Shown piece by piece: positions 52,190 through 60,390 of a DNA stretch of 64,000 nt. Position numbers and translations under genes: made by a program. How positions within the stretch are numbered: position 1 is the stretch's first letter; the number at the start of each line of letters is the position of its first letter. The stretch is from Parabacteroides sp. ZJ-118 (lineage in GTDB: Bacteria; Bacteroidota; Bacteroidia; Bacteroidales; Tannerellaceae), in NCBI RefSeq assembly GCF_011038785.1, contig NZ_JAAKDT010000004.1, positions 34,627 to 98,626 on the forward strand, written 5' to 3'. The notes under the pieces are model-generated. The model was not told the DNA's origin, made no database searches, and saw nothing but the letters and a program-made list of their open reading frames with translations.

Positions 52190-53257
52190 TTAGTTGATTA
52201 TATGCGCCTTAAATTCATGGTTATGATTTCTTATGCGCATGACAGAACGTCCGGAGATACCGCTAACAACCTCCTTCCCAAGCATCGGCGCATGTACCCC
52301 TTGATACAAGGAGACCGGGGCTGTTTCCACCCTCGCCTCGTCCCATAAATCCGCTTCCACGAAAGAATTAATCAACTGGGTTCCACCTTCCACCAATAAG
52401 GAATCCAACTTCCGGACAGCAAGATGATCCAGTACTTGCCGGATCACCGGGGCATCGAAATCAATCCGGATATACTCCACGTTCTCCCGGCTTTCCAGCT
52501 CTCTCTCCGTAAATATTAATGTGCGCAAGGAACCATCCAGTAATCGATAAGAATCAGGAAGGACGAGCCGGCGATCCAATACGACCCTGACCGGAGCATT
52601 ACCGGACCAATGGCGCACGTTCAACGAAGGATTGTCCAATAAAGCGGTTCGTGTACCGACCATAATAGCCGCCACCTCCGAGCGAAGTTTATGCGCCAAG
52701 CGGGAAGTCTCCGGAGAAGACAAAACCGTAGGCGGCTCCGACACGTCCGTACGCAAACGGTCGATAAAACCATCCTCGCTCTGCGCCCATTTCAGGATAA
52801 TATAAGGACGGCCCTTCATTTGGAGCGTCATAAACGCCTTGTTCAACGCTCGGGCTTCTTCTTCCATCACGCCTGTGACAACCTCGATGCCAGCTTCACG
52901 CAACATCCGCACGCCTCGCCCTGACACTTCAGGGAAAGGATCCAAGCAACCAACCACCACCCGTGGAATCCCTTTCCGGATAATCAACTCGGCGCAAGGA
53001 GGCGTCTTGCCATAATGGGAGCAAGGCTCCAGACTCACATAAATCGTACTGTCTTTCAACAAAGACTCGTCTTTCACGGAAGCGATAGCGTTCACCTCGG
53101 CGTGCGCCCCCCCGCATTTCCTATGAAATCCCTCACCAATGATACGGCCCTTGTGCACGATGACCGCGCCGACCATCGGATTCGGGCTGGTGTTTCCTTT
53201 CCCTCCTTTAGCCAACTCGATGCAACGAGCCATGTATTTCTCTTCAACCTCTACCAT
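52190..53257 (-). CDS. ribD: Bifunctional riboflavin biosynthesis protein RibD
   Basis: 355 residues: N-terminal deaminase (zinc ligands in GGAHAEVNAIAS and LEPCSHYGKTPPCAELI) and C-terminal pyrimidine reductase (GRPYIILKWAQSEDGFIDR, then LLVEGGTQLINSFVEADLWDE). It catalyses two steps of riboflavin synthesis from the GTP-derived pyrimidine. Divergent from prmC, with a 54-base gap. Confidence 0.97.
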   Translation of the reverse strand: MVEVEEKYMARCIELAKGGKGNTSPNPMVGAVIVHKGRIIGEGFHRKCGGAHAEVNAIASVKDESLLKDSTIYVSLEPCSHYGKTPPCAELIIRKGIPRVVVGCLDPFPEVSGRGVRMLREAGIEVVTGVMEEEARALNKAFMTLQMKGRPYIILKWAQSEDGFIDRLRTDVSEPPTVLSSPETSRLAHKLRSEVAAIMVGTRTALLDNPSLNVRHWSGNAPVRVVLDRRLVLPDSYRLLDGSLRTLIFTERELESRENVEYIRIDFDAPVIRQVLDHLAVRKLDSLLVEGGTQLINSFVEADLWDEARVETAPVSLYQGVHAPMLGKEVVSGISGRSVMRIRNHNHEFKAHIIN

Positions 53258-53311
53258 AATCTTTGCATATAAACGGTTTTTACACTATTTTCGCGATAAA
53301 ACAAGAAAAGT

Positions 53312-54202
53312 ATGACTAAGACCGTCGCCTACATTCGAAATTCCCTCAAAGACATTTATCCGCCCGGTGAGGTCCAAGCGCTTGTCCGACTGATCATGGA
53401 ACATGTTTGCGGTCTTTCTACCCATCAACTCCTGTTTGGCAAAGGTAAAGAATTATCGGATACGGAGAACTTTAAAATCAAAGAGATTGTAGAAGGGCTG
53501 CGTTTATACAAACCCATACAGTACTTATTAGGCATAGCGGATTTTTACGGGATGGAGTTTAAGGTGACACCGGACGTACTGATTCCCCGCCCGGAGACTG
53601 CCGAGTTAGTCGAGCGGATCATCACGGACTACCGAGGCCAAGCCCCTCGTATATTGGATATCGGTACGGGAAGCGGCTGTATCGCTATTTCCTTGGCGAA
53701 ACATCTTCCGAAGGCTGAGGTAGCGGCAGTGGATATATCGCCCGAGGCTCTTGCCGTAGCCGAGGAGAACGCCCGTATGAATCAAGTTGCCGTATCGTTC
53801 CTCGAATTGGATATCCTTTCCGAAGGTTATTCCGGTTTCTCTTGCAGGAAACCGGAATCCCATACGGAGGGGACCTTCGTTTCCCCTATAGGAAACTTAA
53901 ACTGTATCGTCAGTAATCCTCCTTACATAATGAATAAGGAGAAAGCGACCATGGATGCGAATGTTTTGGAGAACGAGCCTCATCTAGCCTTGTTCGTCCC
54001 CGATGACGATCCACTTCTTTTCTACCGGGCCATCGCCCGCTTCGGACAAAGGCATTTGGCGGAAGGCGGGCATCTTTACTTCGAGATCAATGCCCTTTGC
54101 GGGAAAGAGGCCGTAGCGATGCTGCGTCAAGAGGATTACTCCGAAGTCGAATTAGTACAAGATCTATATGGGAAAGATCGTATCATAAAAGCGAGAATAT
54201 GA
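53312..54202 (+). CDS. prmC: Peptide chain release factor N5-glutamine methyltransferase
   Basis: Methylates the GGQ glutamine of release factors RF1/RF2. 296 residues: an N-terminal helical domain, SAM-binding ILDIGTGSGCIAISLAKHLP near 112, and catalytic CIVSNPPYIMNKEKA near 198, followed by ENEPHLALFVPDDDPLLFYRAIARFG. Between the SAM domain and NPPY lies an odd stretch (YSGFSCRKPESHTEGTFVSP) that most relatives do not have; at the DNA level it is built of palindromes. The stop overlaps the recX start as ATGA. Confidence 0.95.
   Translation: MTKTVAYIRNSLKDIYPPGEVQALVRLIMEHVCGLSTHQLLFGKGKELSDTENFKIKEIVEGLRLYKPIQYLLGIADFYGMEFKVTPDVLIPRPETAELVERIITDYRGQAPRILDIGTGSGCIAISLAKHLPKAEVAAVDISPEALAVAEENARMNQVAVSFLELDILSEGYSGFSCRKPESHTEGTFVSPIGNLNCIVSNPPYIMNKEKATMDANVLENEPHLALFVPDDDPLLFYRAIARFGQRHLAEGGHLYFEINALCGKEAVAMLRQEDYSEVELVQDLYGKDRIIKARI
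53829..53896 (+). repeat. Palindrome-rich insertion within prmC
   Basis: Contains ATTCCGGTTTC (53829-53839) pairing with GAAACCGGAAT (53848-53858) around an 8-base loop, AGGGGA/TCCCCT (53868-53873 with 53882-53887) and GTTTCC/GGAAAC (53879-53884 with 53891-53896). It is in frame with prmC and adds no stop. Confidence 0.75.
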
Positions 54203-54699
54203 AAGAGATAACCGAATCCGAAATGTTGCACCGGGCAGCCGCCTATTGTTCCTCCGCCGAACGCTGCATACAAGACGTGCAGAAAAAGATTGACGCCGCC
54301 AGACTCCCACCCGACGCAGCCGAGCGTATCATCGCCCGATTGCTGAAAGAGCGGTTTATCGATGAATCCCGCTACACCCGTTTCTTCGTGAACGATAAAC
54401 TGCGGTTCAACAAATGGGGACGGGTAAAAATAGGCTACGAGCTTTATAAGAAAAACATCCCCTCCCCAATCCGGGAAGAATCGCTCGCCGCTATCGACGA
54501 GGGAGAATACCGCTCCATCTTACTCGATTTGTTAAAAAGTAAAAAGAAATCGACAAAAGGGAAAGACGAGCGAGACCTGTTCAACAAGCTACTCCGTTTC
54601 GCCGCCGGACGAGGTTTCGAAAGCCGAATCACGTTGGATTGCTTAAGTCAATTATTCAAAGGAACTGAATGCGAGGAGTATGCCGACGGTATGGAATAA
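54199..54699 (+). CDS. recX: Regulatory protein RecX
   Basis: 166 residues made of three-helix repeats. Typical sequence: AAAYCSSAERCIQDVQKKIDAARL, IIARLLKERFIDESRYTRFFVNDKLRFNKWG and RVKIGYELYKKNIP. RecX binds and limits RecA filaments. The ATG at 54199 overlaps the prmC stop (ATGA) and begins the conserved part; comF starts 20 bases inside the end of recX. Confidence 0.93.
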   Translation: MKEITESEMLHRAAAYCSSAERCIQDVQKKIDAARLPPDAAERIIARLLKERFIDESRYTRFFVNDKLRFNKWGRVKIGYELYKKNIPSPIREESLAAIDEGEYRSILLDLLKSKKKSTKGKDERDLFNKLLRFAAGRGFESRITLDCLSQLFKGTECEEYADGME

Positions 54700-55369
54700 T
54701 CTGCTCAACCTGTTTTTCCCAAACTTATGTAAACTGTGTAAACGACCACTCGTCGAGGGAGAAGAACAAATTTGCCTGAAATGCCTATGCGACTTACCGC
54801 ACACGGGATATCATCAACAGGCGAACAATCCCGTAGAGCAACTTTTCATCGGCAAGAACCAGATCGAACATGCCACCGCTTATTTACGATACGAGAAAGG
54901 CGGGAAAGTACAAAGCCTGATCCACTCACTCAAATACCATGACAATAAAGAGCTGGGTTATCTGCTGGGAAGGCAGATAGCTAGAGAGCTCAAAGCCGAT
55001 CATAGCCCGATATGCACCGTAGACCTCATCCTCCCCGTCCCCCTGCATCCTCGCAAAAAACGACAAAGAGGCTACAACCAATCCGAATGGATCGCCTTCG
55101 GCATCCGTTCCATCTGGGATACCCCTATCGATACGCAAAGTCTGATCCGCATCACCCACACAAGCACCCAAACCCGTAAGGCCATTTATGACCGCTGGTT
55201 AAATGTATGTTCCATTTTTAATGTCATCTATCCGGAAAACTTAAAAGACAAACACATCCTGCTCATAGACGACGTGATCACCACCGGAGCCACGATTTCC
55301 GCTTGCGCAAAAGCTTTATCCGGAATTCCGGGCATACGCGTCAGTATCTTAGCCCTGTCTATCGCATAA
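54680..55369 (+). CDS. ComF family phosphoribosyltransferase-like protein
   Basis: 229 residues. An N-terminal zinc ribbon (CKLCKRPLVEGEEQICLKCLCDLP, four cysteines) precedes a phosphoribosyltransferase fold with the PRPP-type HILLIDDVITTGATISACAKAL near 195. VDLILPVPLHPRKKRQRGYNQSEWIA is the hallmark of ComF. It is implicated in DNA uptake in competent bacteria and in DNA processing elsewhere. It overlaps the end of recX by 20 bases, completing a prmC-recX-comF run. Confidence 0.9.
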   Translation: MPTVWNNLLNLFFPNLCKLCKRPLVEGEEQICLKCLCDLPHTGYHQQANNPVEQLFIGKNQIEHATAYLRYEKGGKVQSLIHSLKYHDNKELGYLLGRQIARELKADHSPICTVDLILPVPLHPRKKRQRGYNQSEWIAFGIRSIWDTPIDTQSLIRITHTSTQTRKAIYDRWLNVCSIFNVIYPENLKDKHILLIDDVITTGATISACAKALSGIPGIRVSILALSIA

Positions 55370-55422
55370 ATATTAATAAAAAATTAACGCACGATATTCA
55401 AGGTAATGTCATTCCGTTTATC

Positions 55423-55430
55423 TACTTTTG
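55423..55430 (+). promoter_or_regulatory. Bacteroidetes -7 box for pyrE operon
   Basis: TACTTTTG matches TAnnTTTG, 24 bases before the pyrE ATG at 55455. Confidence 0.6.
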
Positions 55431-55454
55431 CAGATTGATATAAAATAGGATTGT

Positions 55455-56090
55455 ATGAAAACACTGGAAAGTTTAGTAGCAGAAAAATTATTAAAGATTA
55501 AAGCCGTAAAATTGCAACCGGCCAATCCGTTTACTTGGGCATCCGGCTGGAAATCTCCGATCTACAATGACAACCGAAAGACTCTTTCTTATCCGGTCGT
55601 TCGTAGCTTCATTAAATTGGAGCTGGCTCGTGTGATTAGTGAAAAATTCGAGAACGTAGATGCCATTGCCGGTGTTGCTACAGGTGCAATCGCTCAAGGT
55701 GCCTTAGTCGCCGATTTACTGGGATTGCCATTCGTATACATCCGCTCTACGCCAAAAGATCATGGATTAGAAAACCTTATCGAGGGAGAATTGAAACCGG
55801 GTTCTAAAGTAGTGATCATCGAGGATTTGGTGTCTACCGGGGGTAGCAGCTTGAAAGCCGTACAGGCCGTACGCAACTTTGGTTGCGATGTAGCGGGTAT
55901 GGTAGCTATCTTTACCTATGGATTCCCTGTGGCGAAAGCCGCTTTCAAGGACGCTAAAGTAACATTGACTACATTAAGCAATTACGACGCTGTCTTGGAA
56001 GAAGCTGTCCGTACGCATTACATCGATGAGTCTGAGATCGCGATTCTTCAGGAATGGCGTAAAGATCCGGCTAACTGGAACCCGAAATAA
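55455..56090 (+). CDS. pyrE: Orotate phosphoribosyltransferase
   Basis: Joins orotate to PRPP in UMP synthesis. 211 residues, normal length. Motifs: KLQPANPFTWASGWKSPIYNDNRKTL at the start, GVATGAIAQGALVADLLGLPF, and the PRPP loop VVIIEDLVSTGGSSLKAV near 120. First gene of a run with an SRPBCC protein and argH (25 and 16 bases apart). Confidence 0.97.
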   Translation: MKTLESLVAEKLLKIKAVKLQPANPFTWASGWKSPIYNDNRKTLSYPVVRSFIKLELARVISEKFENVDAIAGVATGAIAQGALVADLLGLPFVYIRSTPKDHGLENLIEGELKPGSKVVIIEDLVSTGGSSLKAVQAVRNFGCDVAGMVAIFTYGFPVAKAAFKDAKVTLTTLSNYDAVLEEAVRTHYIDESEIAILQEWRKDPANWNPK

Positions 56091-56114
56091 GTAATAAACA
56101 AAAAAGAACACTCA

Positions 56115-56528
56115 ATGACTGAAGAATTTGTGAGTGAGGTCAAGCAGATCCCACACAATGATGAACGTATCTTCTCGATGTTGTCCGATTTTTCCAATTT
56201 AGGACGTATCAAGGATCTCATCCCGCAAGATAAAATAAGAAATTTTAAGTTCGATAGCGATACCTGTAGTTTCGCTGTCGATCCCGTTGGTGAGATTACC
56301 TTCCAGATCGTAGAGAGAGAGCCGAATAACTTAATCAAGTTCACGGTGACCAACGCCCTTCTTCCCCTTTTCTTGTGGATACAGCTGAAACAGGTAGCCG
56401 AGGACGACACACGGTTAAAAATCACGGTTCGCGCCGATATGAATCCGTTCTTGAAACTAATGGTATCGAAACCTTTGCAAGAGGTTGTCGATAAAGTCTC
56501 AGCCTTTATCGCCTCTTTGCCTTATTAA
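56115..56528 (+). CDS. SRPBCC (START-like) family protein
   Basis: 137 residues. A helix-grip fold is suggested by the pattern FVSEVKQIPHNDERIFSMLSDFSNLGRIKDL at the start, CSFAVDPVGEITFQIVEREPNNLIKFTV in the middle strands and PFLKLMVSKPLQEVVDKVSAFIASL as the C-terminal helix. These proteins bind hydrophobic ligands in a pocket; the ligand here is unknown. Its place between pyrE and argH may be only co-transcription. Confidence 0.82.
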   Translation: MTEEFVSEVKQIPHNDERIFSMLSDFSNLGRIKDLIPQDKIRNFKFDSDTCSFAVDPVGEITFQIVEREPNNLIKFTVTNALLPLFLWIQLKQVAEDDTRLKITVRADMNPFLKLMVSKPLQEVVDKVSAFIASLPY

Positions 56529-56543
56529 TTCTTTTTTTTCATT

Positions 56544-57884
56544 ATGGCTCAGAAACTTTGGGAAAAAAATGTACAGGTAGATCATGAAGTAGATATCTTC
56601 ACGGTAGGTAAGGACCGCGAGATGGATCTTTACCTCGCTAAATATGACGTATTAGGCTCCATGGCACATATCACGATGCTGGAAAGTGTCGGTTTGCTGA
56701 CCAAGAAGGAACTAAACGTCTTATTGGCTGAATTACGGAATATATACGCCGTAGCGGATCGTGGTGAATTCACCATCGAGGAGGGCATAGAGGATGTGCA
56801 CTCACAGGTGGAACTAATGCTCACACGCCGTTTAGGCGATATGGGGAAGAAGATCCATAGCGGGCGTTCCCGCAATGATCAGGTTCTATTGGACCTGAAG
56901 CTCTTCACCCGTTCGCGAATACAGGAATTGGTTGATCTGGTTTCCGGCTTGTTCGACGTTTTGATCTCCCAAAGTGACCGGTACAAGGATGTACTGCTTC
57001 CCGGATATACCCATCTGCAGGTAGCCATGCCCTCTTCATTCGGACTTTGGTTCGGCGCTTACGCAGAGAGCTTAGTAGATGATTTGCAGCTTATGCAAGC
57101 CGCATACCGTATTTGCAACCGCAACCCGCTGGGCTCCGCCGCCGGATATGGTTCATCCTTCCCGCTAAACCGCCAGATGACTACGGATTTATTAGGTTTC
57201 GACTCGCTGGACTACAACGTGGTATATGCCCAGATGGGACGTGGCAAGGTGGAGCGCGTCGTGGCCTTCGCCATGGCAAGTATCGCCGCTACGCTCTCCA
57301 AATTGGCGTTCGACGCTTGTATGTTCAATAGCCAAAACTTTGGCTTCATCAAACTGCCGGATCAGTTCACGACCGGTTCCAGCATCATGCCACATAAGAA
57401 AAATCCGGATGTATTCGAGTTGACACGCGCCAAATGTAATAAGCTTCAAGGCCTACCTCAACAAATCATCTTGATCAGCAACAACCTTCCTTCCGGCTAC
57501 TTCCGGGATCTCCAGATCATCAAAGAAGTCTTCCTCCCGGCTTTCGATGAGCTGAAGGATTGTTTACGCATGGTAACTCATATGATGCGTGAGGTAAAAG
57601 TGAACGAGCATATATTGGACGATGACAAATATTCCCTGCTATTTAGCGTGGAAGAAGTGAACCGCCGTGTCTTGGCCGGAATGCCTTTCCGTGATGCTTA
57701 TAAGCAAGTAGGTTTGGATATCGAGGCCGGTAAATTCGTTCCTTCGAAGAGTGTTAACCATACGCACGAAGGCAGTATCGGTAATCTATGTAATGAATCA
57801 ATCGCCGCCATGATGCGCAGCGTGATAGGTTCTTTCTCTTTCGAACGGATGAATGAAGCTGAAAAGAAATTGATCCATGGATAA
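56544..57884 (+). CDS. argH: Argininosuccinate lyase
   Basis: Splits argininosuccinate into arginine and fumarate. 446 residues, of the same superfamily as purB. The signature GSSIMPHKKNPDVFEL contains the catalytic Ser; HSGRSRNDQVLLDLKLFTR and GYTHLQVAMPSSFGLW are also diagnostic. The stop overlaps the next start by 8 bases (ATGGATAA). Confidence 0.97.
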   Translation: MAQKLWEKNVQVDHEVDIFTVGKDREMDLYLAKYDVLGSMAHITMLESVGLLTKKELNVLLAELRNIYAVADRGEFTIEEGIEDVHSQVELMLTRRLGDMGKKIHSGRSRNDQVLLDLKLFTRSRIQELVDLVSGLFDVLISQSDRYKDVLLPGYTHLQVAMPSSFGLWFGAYAESLVDDLQLMQAAYRICNRNPLGSAAGYGSSFPLNRQMTTDLLGFDSLDYNVVYAQMGRGKVERVVAFAMASIAATLSKLAFDACMFNSQNFGFIKLPDQFTTGSSIMPHKKNPDVFELTRAKCNKLQGLPQQIILISNNLPSGYFRDLQIIKEVFLPAFDELKDCLRMVTHMMREVKVNEHILDDDKYSLLFSVEEVNRRVLAGMPFRDAYKQVGLDIEAGKFVPSKSVNHTHEGSIGNLCNESIAAMMRSVIGSFSFERMNEAEKKLIHG

Positions 57885-58350
57885 GATAAGACGGATATTT
57901 CCACTTTTGATCTTGTTTACGCTATTATCTTGTGCAGATACGATAGAGACTCGCATACCCTATCGTGCGGTCTATCTGGAACTAGATTTGAGTTATCAAG
58001 ACAAAGCGTTGAACGCGATTCAGGCCTATAAGATCTACACCTCTAAAGATGTAGACCAAGCCGGCGAGCAAACAGGATTTGGAGGCGTATTGGTTTATCA
58101 TGGATTGTCTAGTAACGGAACCGGAGCATTCTTTGCGTTCGATGCAGCTTGTCCTCATGAGGCATCCGCTAATGTCATCGTAGAAGTGGATGAATCCGCA
58201 GTATACGCCATTTGCCCAAAATGTGGTAGTAAATTTGAACTATTAAATGGTATCGGCAATCCCGTGGAAGGGCCTTGCGCTGAGGAAAAACAAATCCTCA
58301 AGCAATATGTCGTCGATACAAACGGCAATAAAATTTATATCCATAATTAA
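57877..58350 (+). CDS. Rieske-like lipoprotein with Cys-x-x-Cys second motif
   Basis: 157 residues. Lipoprotein signal (IFPLLILFTLLSCADT, Cys about 19). The first cluster motif is C-P-H (AACPHEAS), but where Rieske proteins have Cys-x-x-His there is CPKCGSKFELLNGIGNPVEGP, that is Cys-x-x-Cys. The spacing between motifs (18 residues) fits a Rieske fold. A 3-Cys/1-His or [2Fe-2S] cluster with altered potential is possible, or a zinc site. Periplasmic, inner- or outer-membrane bound. It overlaps argH by 8 bases. Confidence 0.78.
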   Translation: MDKIRRIFPLLILFTLLSCADTIETRIPYRAVYLELDLSYQDKALNAIQAYKIYTSKDVDQAGEQTGFGGVLVYHGLSSNGTGAFFAFDAACPHEASANVIVEVDESAVYAICPKCGSKFELLNGIGNPVEGPCAEEKQILKQYVVDTNGNKIYIHN

Positions 58351-58366
58351 AATTTCTACCCGAAAG

Positions 58367-58397
58367 TTTGGCGGTATAAATATTTATAGTACCTTTG
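58367..58397 (+). promoter_or_regulatory. Bacteroidetes promoter for the tRNA-Gly/Leu cluster
   Basis: TTTG at 58367-58370 and TACCTTTG at 58390-58397 with 19 bases between: an ideal match, 26 bases before the first tRNA. Confidence 0.82.
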
Positions 58398-58422
58398 CAC
58401 TCGCAAAAGAGAGACAAACTAT

Positions 58423-58495
58423 GCGGAAGTAGCTCAGTTGGTAGAGCATAACCTTGCCAAGGTTAGGGTCGCGGGTTCGAGTCCCGTCTTCCGCT
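58423..58495 (+). tRNA. tRNA-Gly (GCC), copy 1
   Basis: 73 bases. Acceptor GCGGAAG pairs with CTTCCGC, discriminator T; anticodon loop TTGCCAA gives GCC. Identical to copy 2 at 58619. Confidence 0.97.
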
Positions 58496-58518
58496 CGGCT
58501 CTTAAAGAAGAGGTGGAT

Positions 58519-58603
58519 GCTCGAATGGTGGAATCGGTAGACACGAAGGACTTAAAATCCTTTGGCCATTGCGGCTGTGCGGGTTCAAGTCCCGCTTCGA
58601 GTA
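58519..58603 (+). tRNA. tRNA-Leu (TAA)
   Basis: 85-base class II tRNA. Acceptor GCTCGAA pairs with TTCGAGT (first pair G-T), discriminator A; anticodon stem AAGGA/TCCTT with loop CTTAAAA gives TAA. The long variable arm (TTGGCCATTGCGGCTG) marks it as Leu. It lies between the two tRNA-Gly copies. Confidence 0.95.
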
Positions 58604-58618
58604 CGATCCGATTTAATT

Positions 58619-58691
58619 GCGGAAGTAGCTCAGTTGGTAGAGCATAACCTTGCCAAGGTTAGGGTCGCGGGTTCGAGTCCCGTCTTCCGCT
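58619..58691 (+). tRNA. tRNA-Gly (GCC), copy 2
   Basis: Same sequence as copy 1, 196 bases further on. Shares the transcript with tRNA-Leu. Confidence 0.97.
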
Positions 58692-58837
58692 CGCTTCCAA
58701 AAGGTCTCGCTGTTCAAAAGAGGTGCAACTCCACGTCCACATCCCGGTTTTTCCAATGATCTAGAACAGACATTTGAGAGATTATTTCAAGAATTGGTCT
58801 TATAGATACTTCGACATAAATTCCATATTTTACGATT

Positions 58838-58881
58838 AATAGGAAAAGACGAATCATCAAGACAACCCGTCTTCTCCTATT
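58838..58881 (-). terminator. Hairpin after the NfnB-like gene
   Basis: AATAGGAAAAGACG pairs with CGTCTTCTCCTATT with one mismatch. It begins 14 bases after the stop at 58895 on the minus strand, and could also close the plus-strand tRNA transcript. T tract is weak. Confidence 0.6.
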
Positions 58882-58894
58882 GAGCTAATGAATG

Positions 58895-60370
58895 TTATAC
58901 TTTTCCTCTTAAGTCCGCATCCATAGCGGCGGCGGCCTTACGACCGTCTCCCATCGCCAGAATCACGGTAGCTCCGCCTCGAACGATGTCCCCTCCGGCG
59001 TACACATCGTCTAAAGCGGAACGCATGTTGTCTTCCTCCACTACGATCGTGCCCTTCTTGCTCACCTCCAAGCCACCAAAGGCACGGGGTATTAATGGAT
59101 TCGGAGATACACCGACACTAACAATCACCTCATCCACATCGATTGTTTCGATAGCCCCCTCGATAGGTACCGGACGACGGCGACCTGAGGCATCCGGCTC
59201 ACCTAACTCCATCTTCTGCAAACGCATCTGCTTAACACGCCCTCTTTCATCTCCTATATATTCGATCGGATTATGAAGTGTCAGAAACTCCACACCTTCT
59301 TCCTTCGCATGTTTCACCTCTTCCAAACGAGCGGGCATCTCCTCCTCGCTACGACGGTAGACGATCATGGCACGCTCAGCTCCCAGACGACGAGCGGTAC
59401 GGACAGAATCCATAGCGGTATTGCCTCCACCGATCACGGCCACCGTCCTTCCTTGTAGCACCGGCGTATCACTTTCCGGATTCGCCGCATCCATCAAGTT
59501 TACACGGGTCAAGTACTCGTTGGACGACATAACGCCCACGAAGTTCTCACCCGGAATGTTCATAAAGTTAGGCAGACCGGCACCACTTGCCACGAATACG
59601 CCCTTAAAGCCATCCGCATGCAAATCATCATAACTGATCGTCTTCCCCACGATACAATCTTTCTCAAACTGTACACCCATCTTACGAAGGCCATCAATCT
59701 CCACGTCGACGATTTTATTCGGTAAGCGGAACTCCGGGATACCATATTTCAAAACACCACCGATCTCATGTAATGCCTCGAACACAGTCACGTCATATCC
59801 ACGCTTCGCCATATCTCCTGCAAAAGATAATCCGGCAGGACCGGAGCCTACCACGGCAATCTTGATACCATTCTTCTCAGCGATCTCCGGAACCGAGATA
59901 TTTCCGCTCTCACGTTCGTAATCAGCGGCGAAACGCTCCAAGTAGCCAATAGCAACCGCTTCCTTACCCATTTTCAAATGGATACACTTACTCTCGCATT
60001 GTTTCTCCTGCGGACATACACGACCGCAAACAGCGGGTAGGGCACTCGTCTCCTTCAAGGTCTTAGCGGCCTCCAAAAAGTCCCCACGCTCGATATTCTT
60101 AATAAAAGTAGGTATATTGATATTTACCGGACATCCCTGCATACAAGTAGGGTTCGGGCAATCCAGACAGCGCTGGGCCTCTTGCATGGCCTGTTCTTTT
60201 GTCAAGCCTAAATTAACCTCCTCCAAGCGGGTATGACTCCGGTATTCCGGATCCAACTCGTTCATCTTCACGCGGGGGATATCCGCACGTTCTTTATTTT
60301 TCCTGCTTTTGCGAAGTGCCTCCCGCCAAGGTTCGGCACGACGAGCAGTAATTAATTTGTCTGTTGTCAT
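58895..60370 (-). CDS. NfnB/GltD-like NAD(P)-dependent oxidoreductase
   Basis: 491 residues. An N-terminal ferredoxin-like domain binds two [4Fe-4S] clusters (RCLDCPNPTCMQGCPVNINI and CGRVCPQEKQCESKC), followed by an FAD domain (VVGSGPAGLSFAGDMAKRGYDV) and a NADPH domain (VAVIGGGNTAMDSVRTARRLG). This is the layout of GltD and of the large NfnB subunit. There is no glutamate synthase large subunit (gltB) beside it; instead the NfnA-like subunit lies immediately upstream (20-base gap), which favours an Nfn or SudAB-type ferredoxin:NADP+ transhydrogenase over glutamate synthase. Confidence 0.9.
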   Translation of the reverse strand: MTTDKLITARRAEPWREALRKSRKNKERADIPRVKMNELDPEYRSHTRLEEVNLGLTKEQAMQEAQRCLDCPNPTCMQGCPVNINIPTFIKNIERGDFLEAAKTLKETSALPAVCGRVCPQEKQCESKCIHLKMGKEAVAIGYLERFAADYERESGNISVPEIAEKNGIKIAVVGSGPAGLSFAGDMAKRGYDVTVFEALHEIGGVLKYGIPEFRLPNKIVDVEIDGLRKMGVQFEKDCIVGKTISYDDLHADGFKGVFVASGAGLPNFMNIPGENFVGVMSSNEYLTRVNLMDAANPESDTPVLQGRTVAVIGGGNTAMDSVRTARRLGAERAMIVYRRSEEEMPARLEEVKHAKEEGVEFLTLHNPIEYIGDERGRVKQMRLQKMELGEPDASGRRRPVPIEGAIETIDVDEVIVSVGVSPNPLIPRAFGGLEVSKKGTIVVEEDNMRSALDDVYAGGDIVRGGATVILAMGDGRKAAAAMDADLRGKV

Positions 60371-60390
60371 GATTCAATTACGCGGTTTCG

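Noticed and set aside
58423..58691. Frames of about 65 codons across the tRNA-Gly/Leu genes
   Set aside because: They are translations of tRNA genes and spacers.
58895..60370. Assignment of this gene as the small subunit of glutamate synthase
   Set aside because: No gltB-type large subunit is next to it, while an NfnA-like partner is directly upstream.
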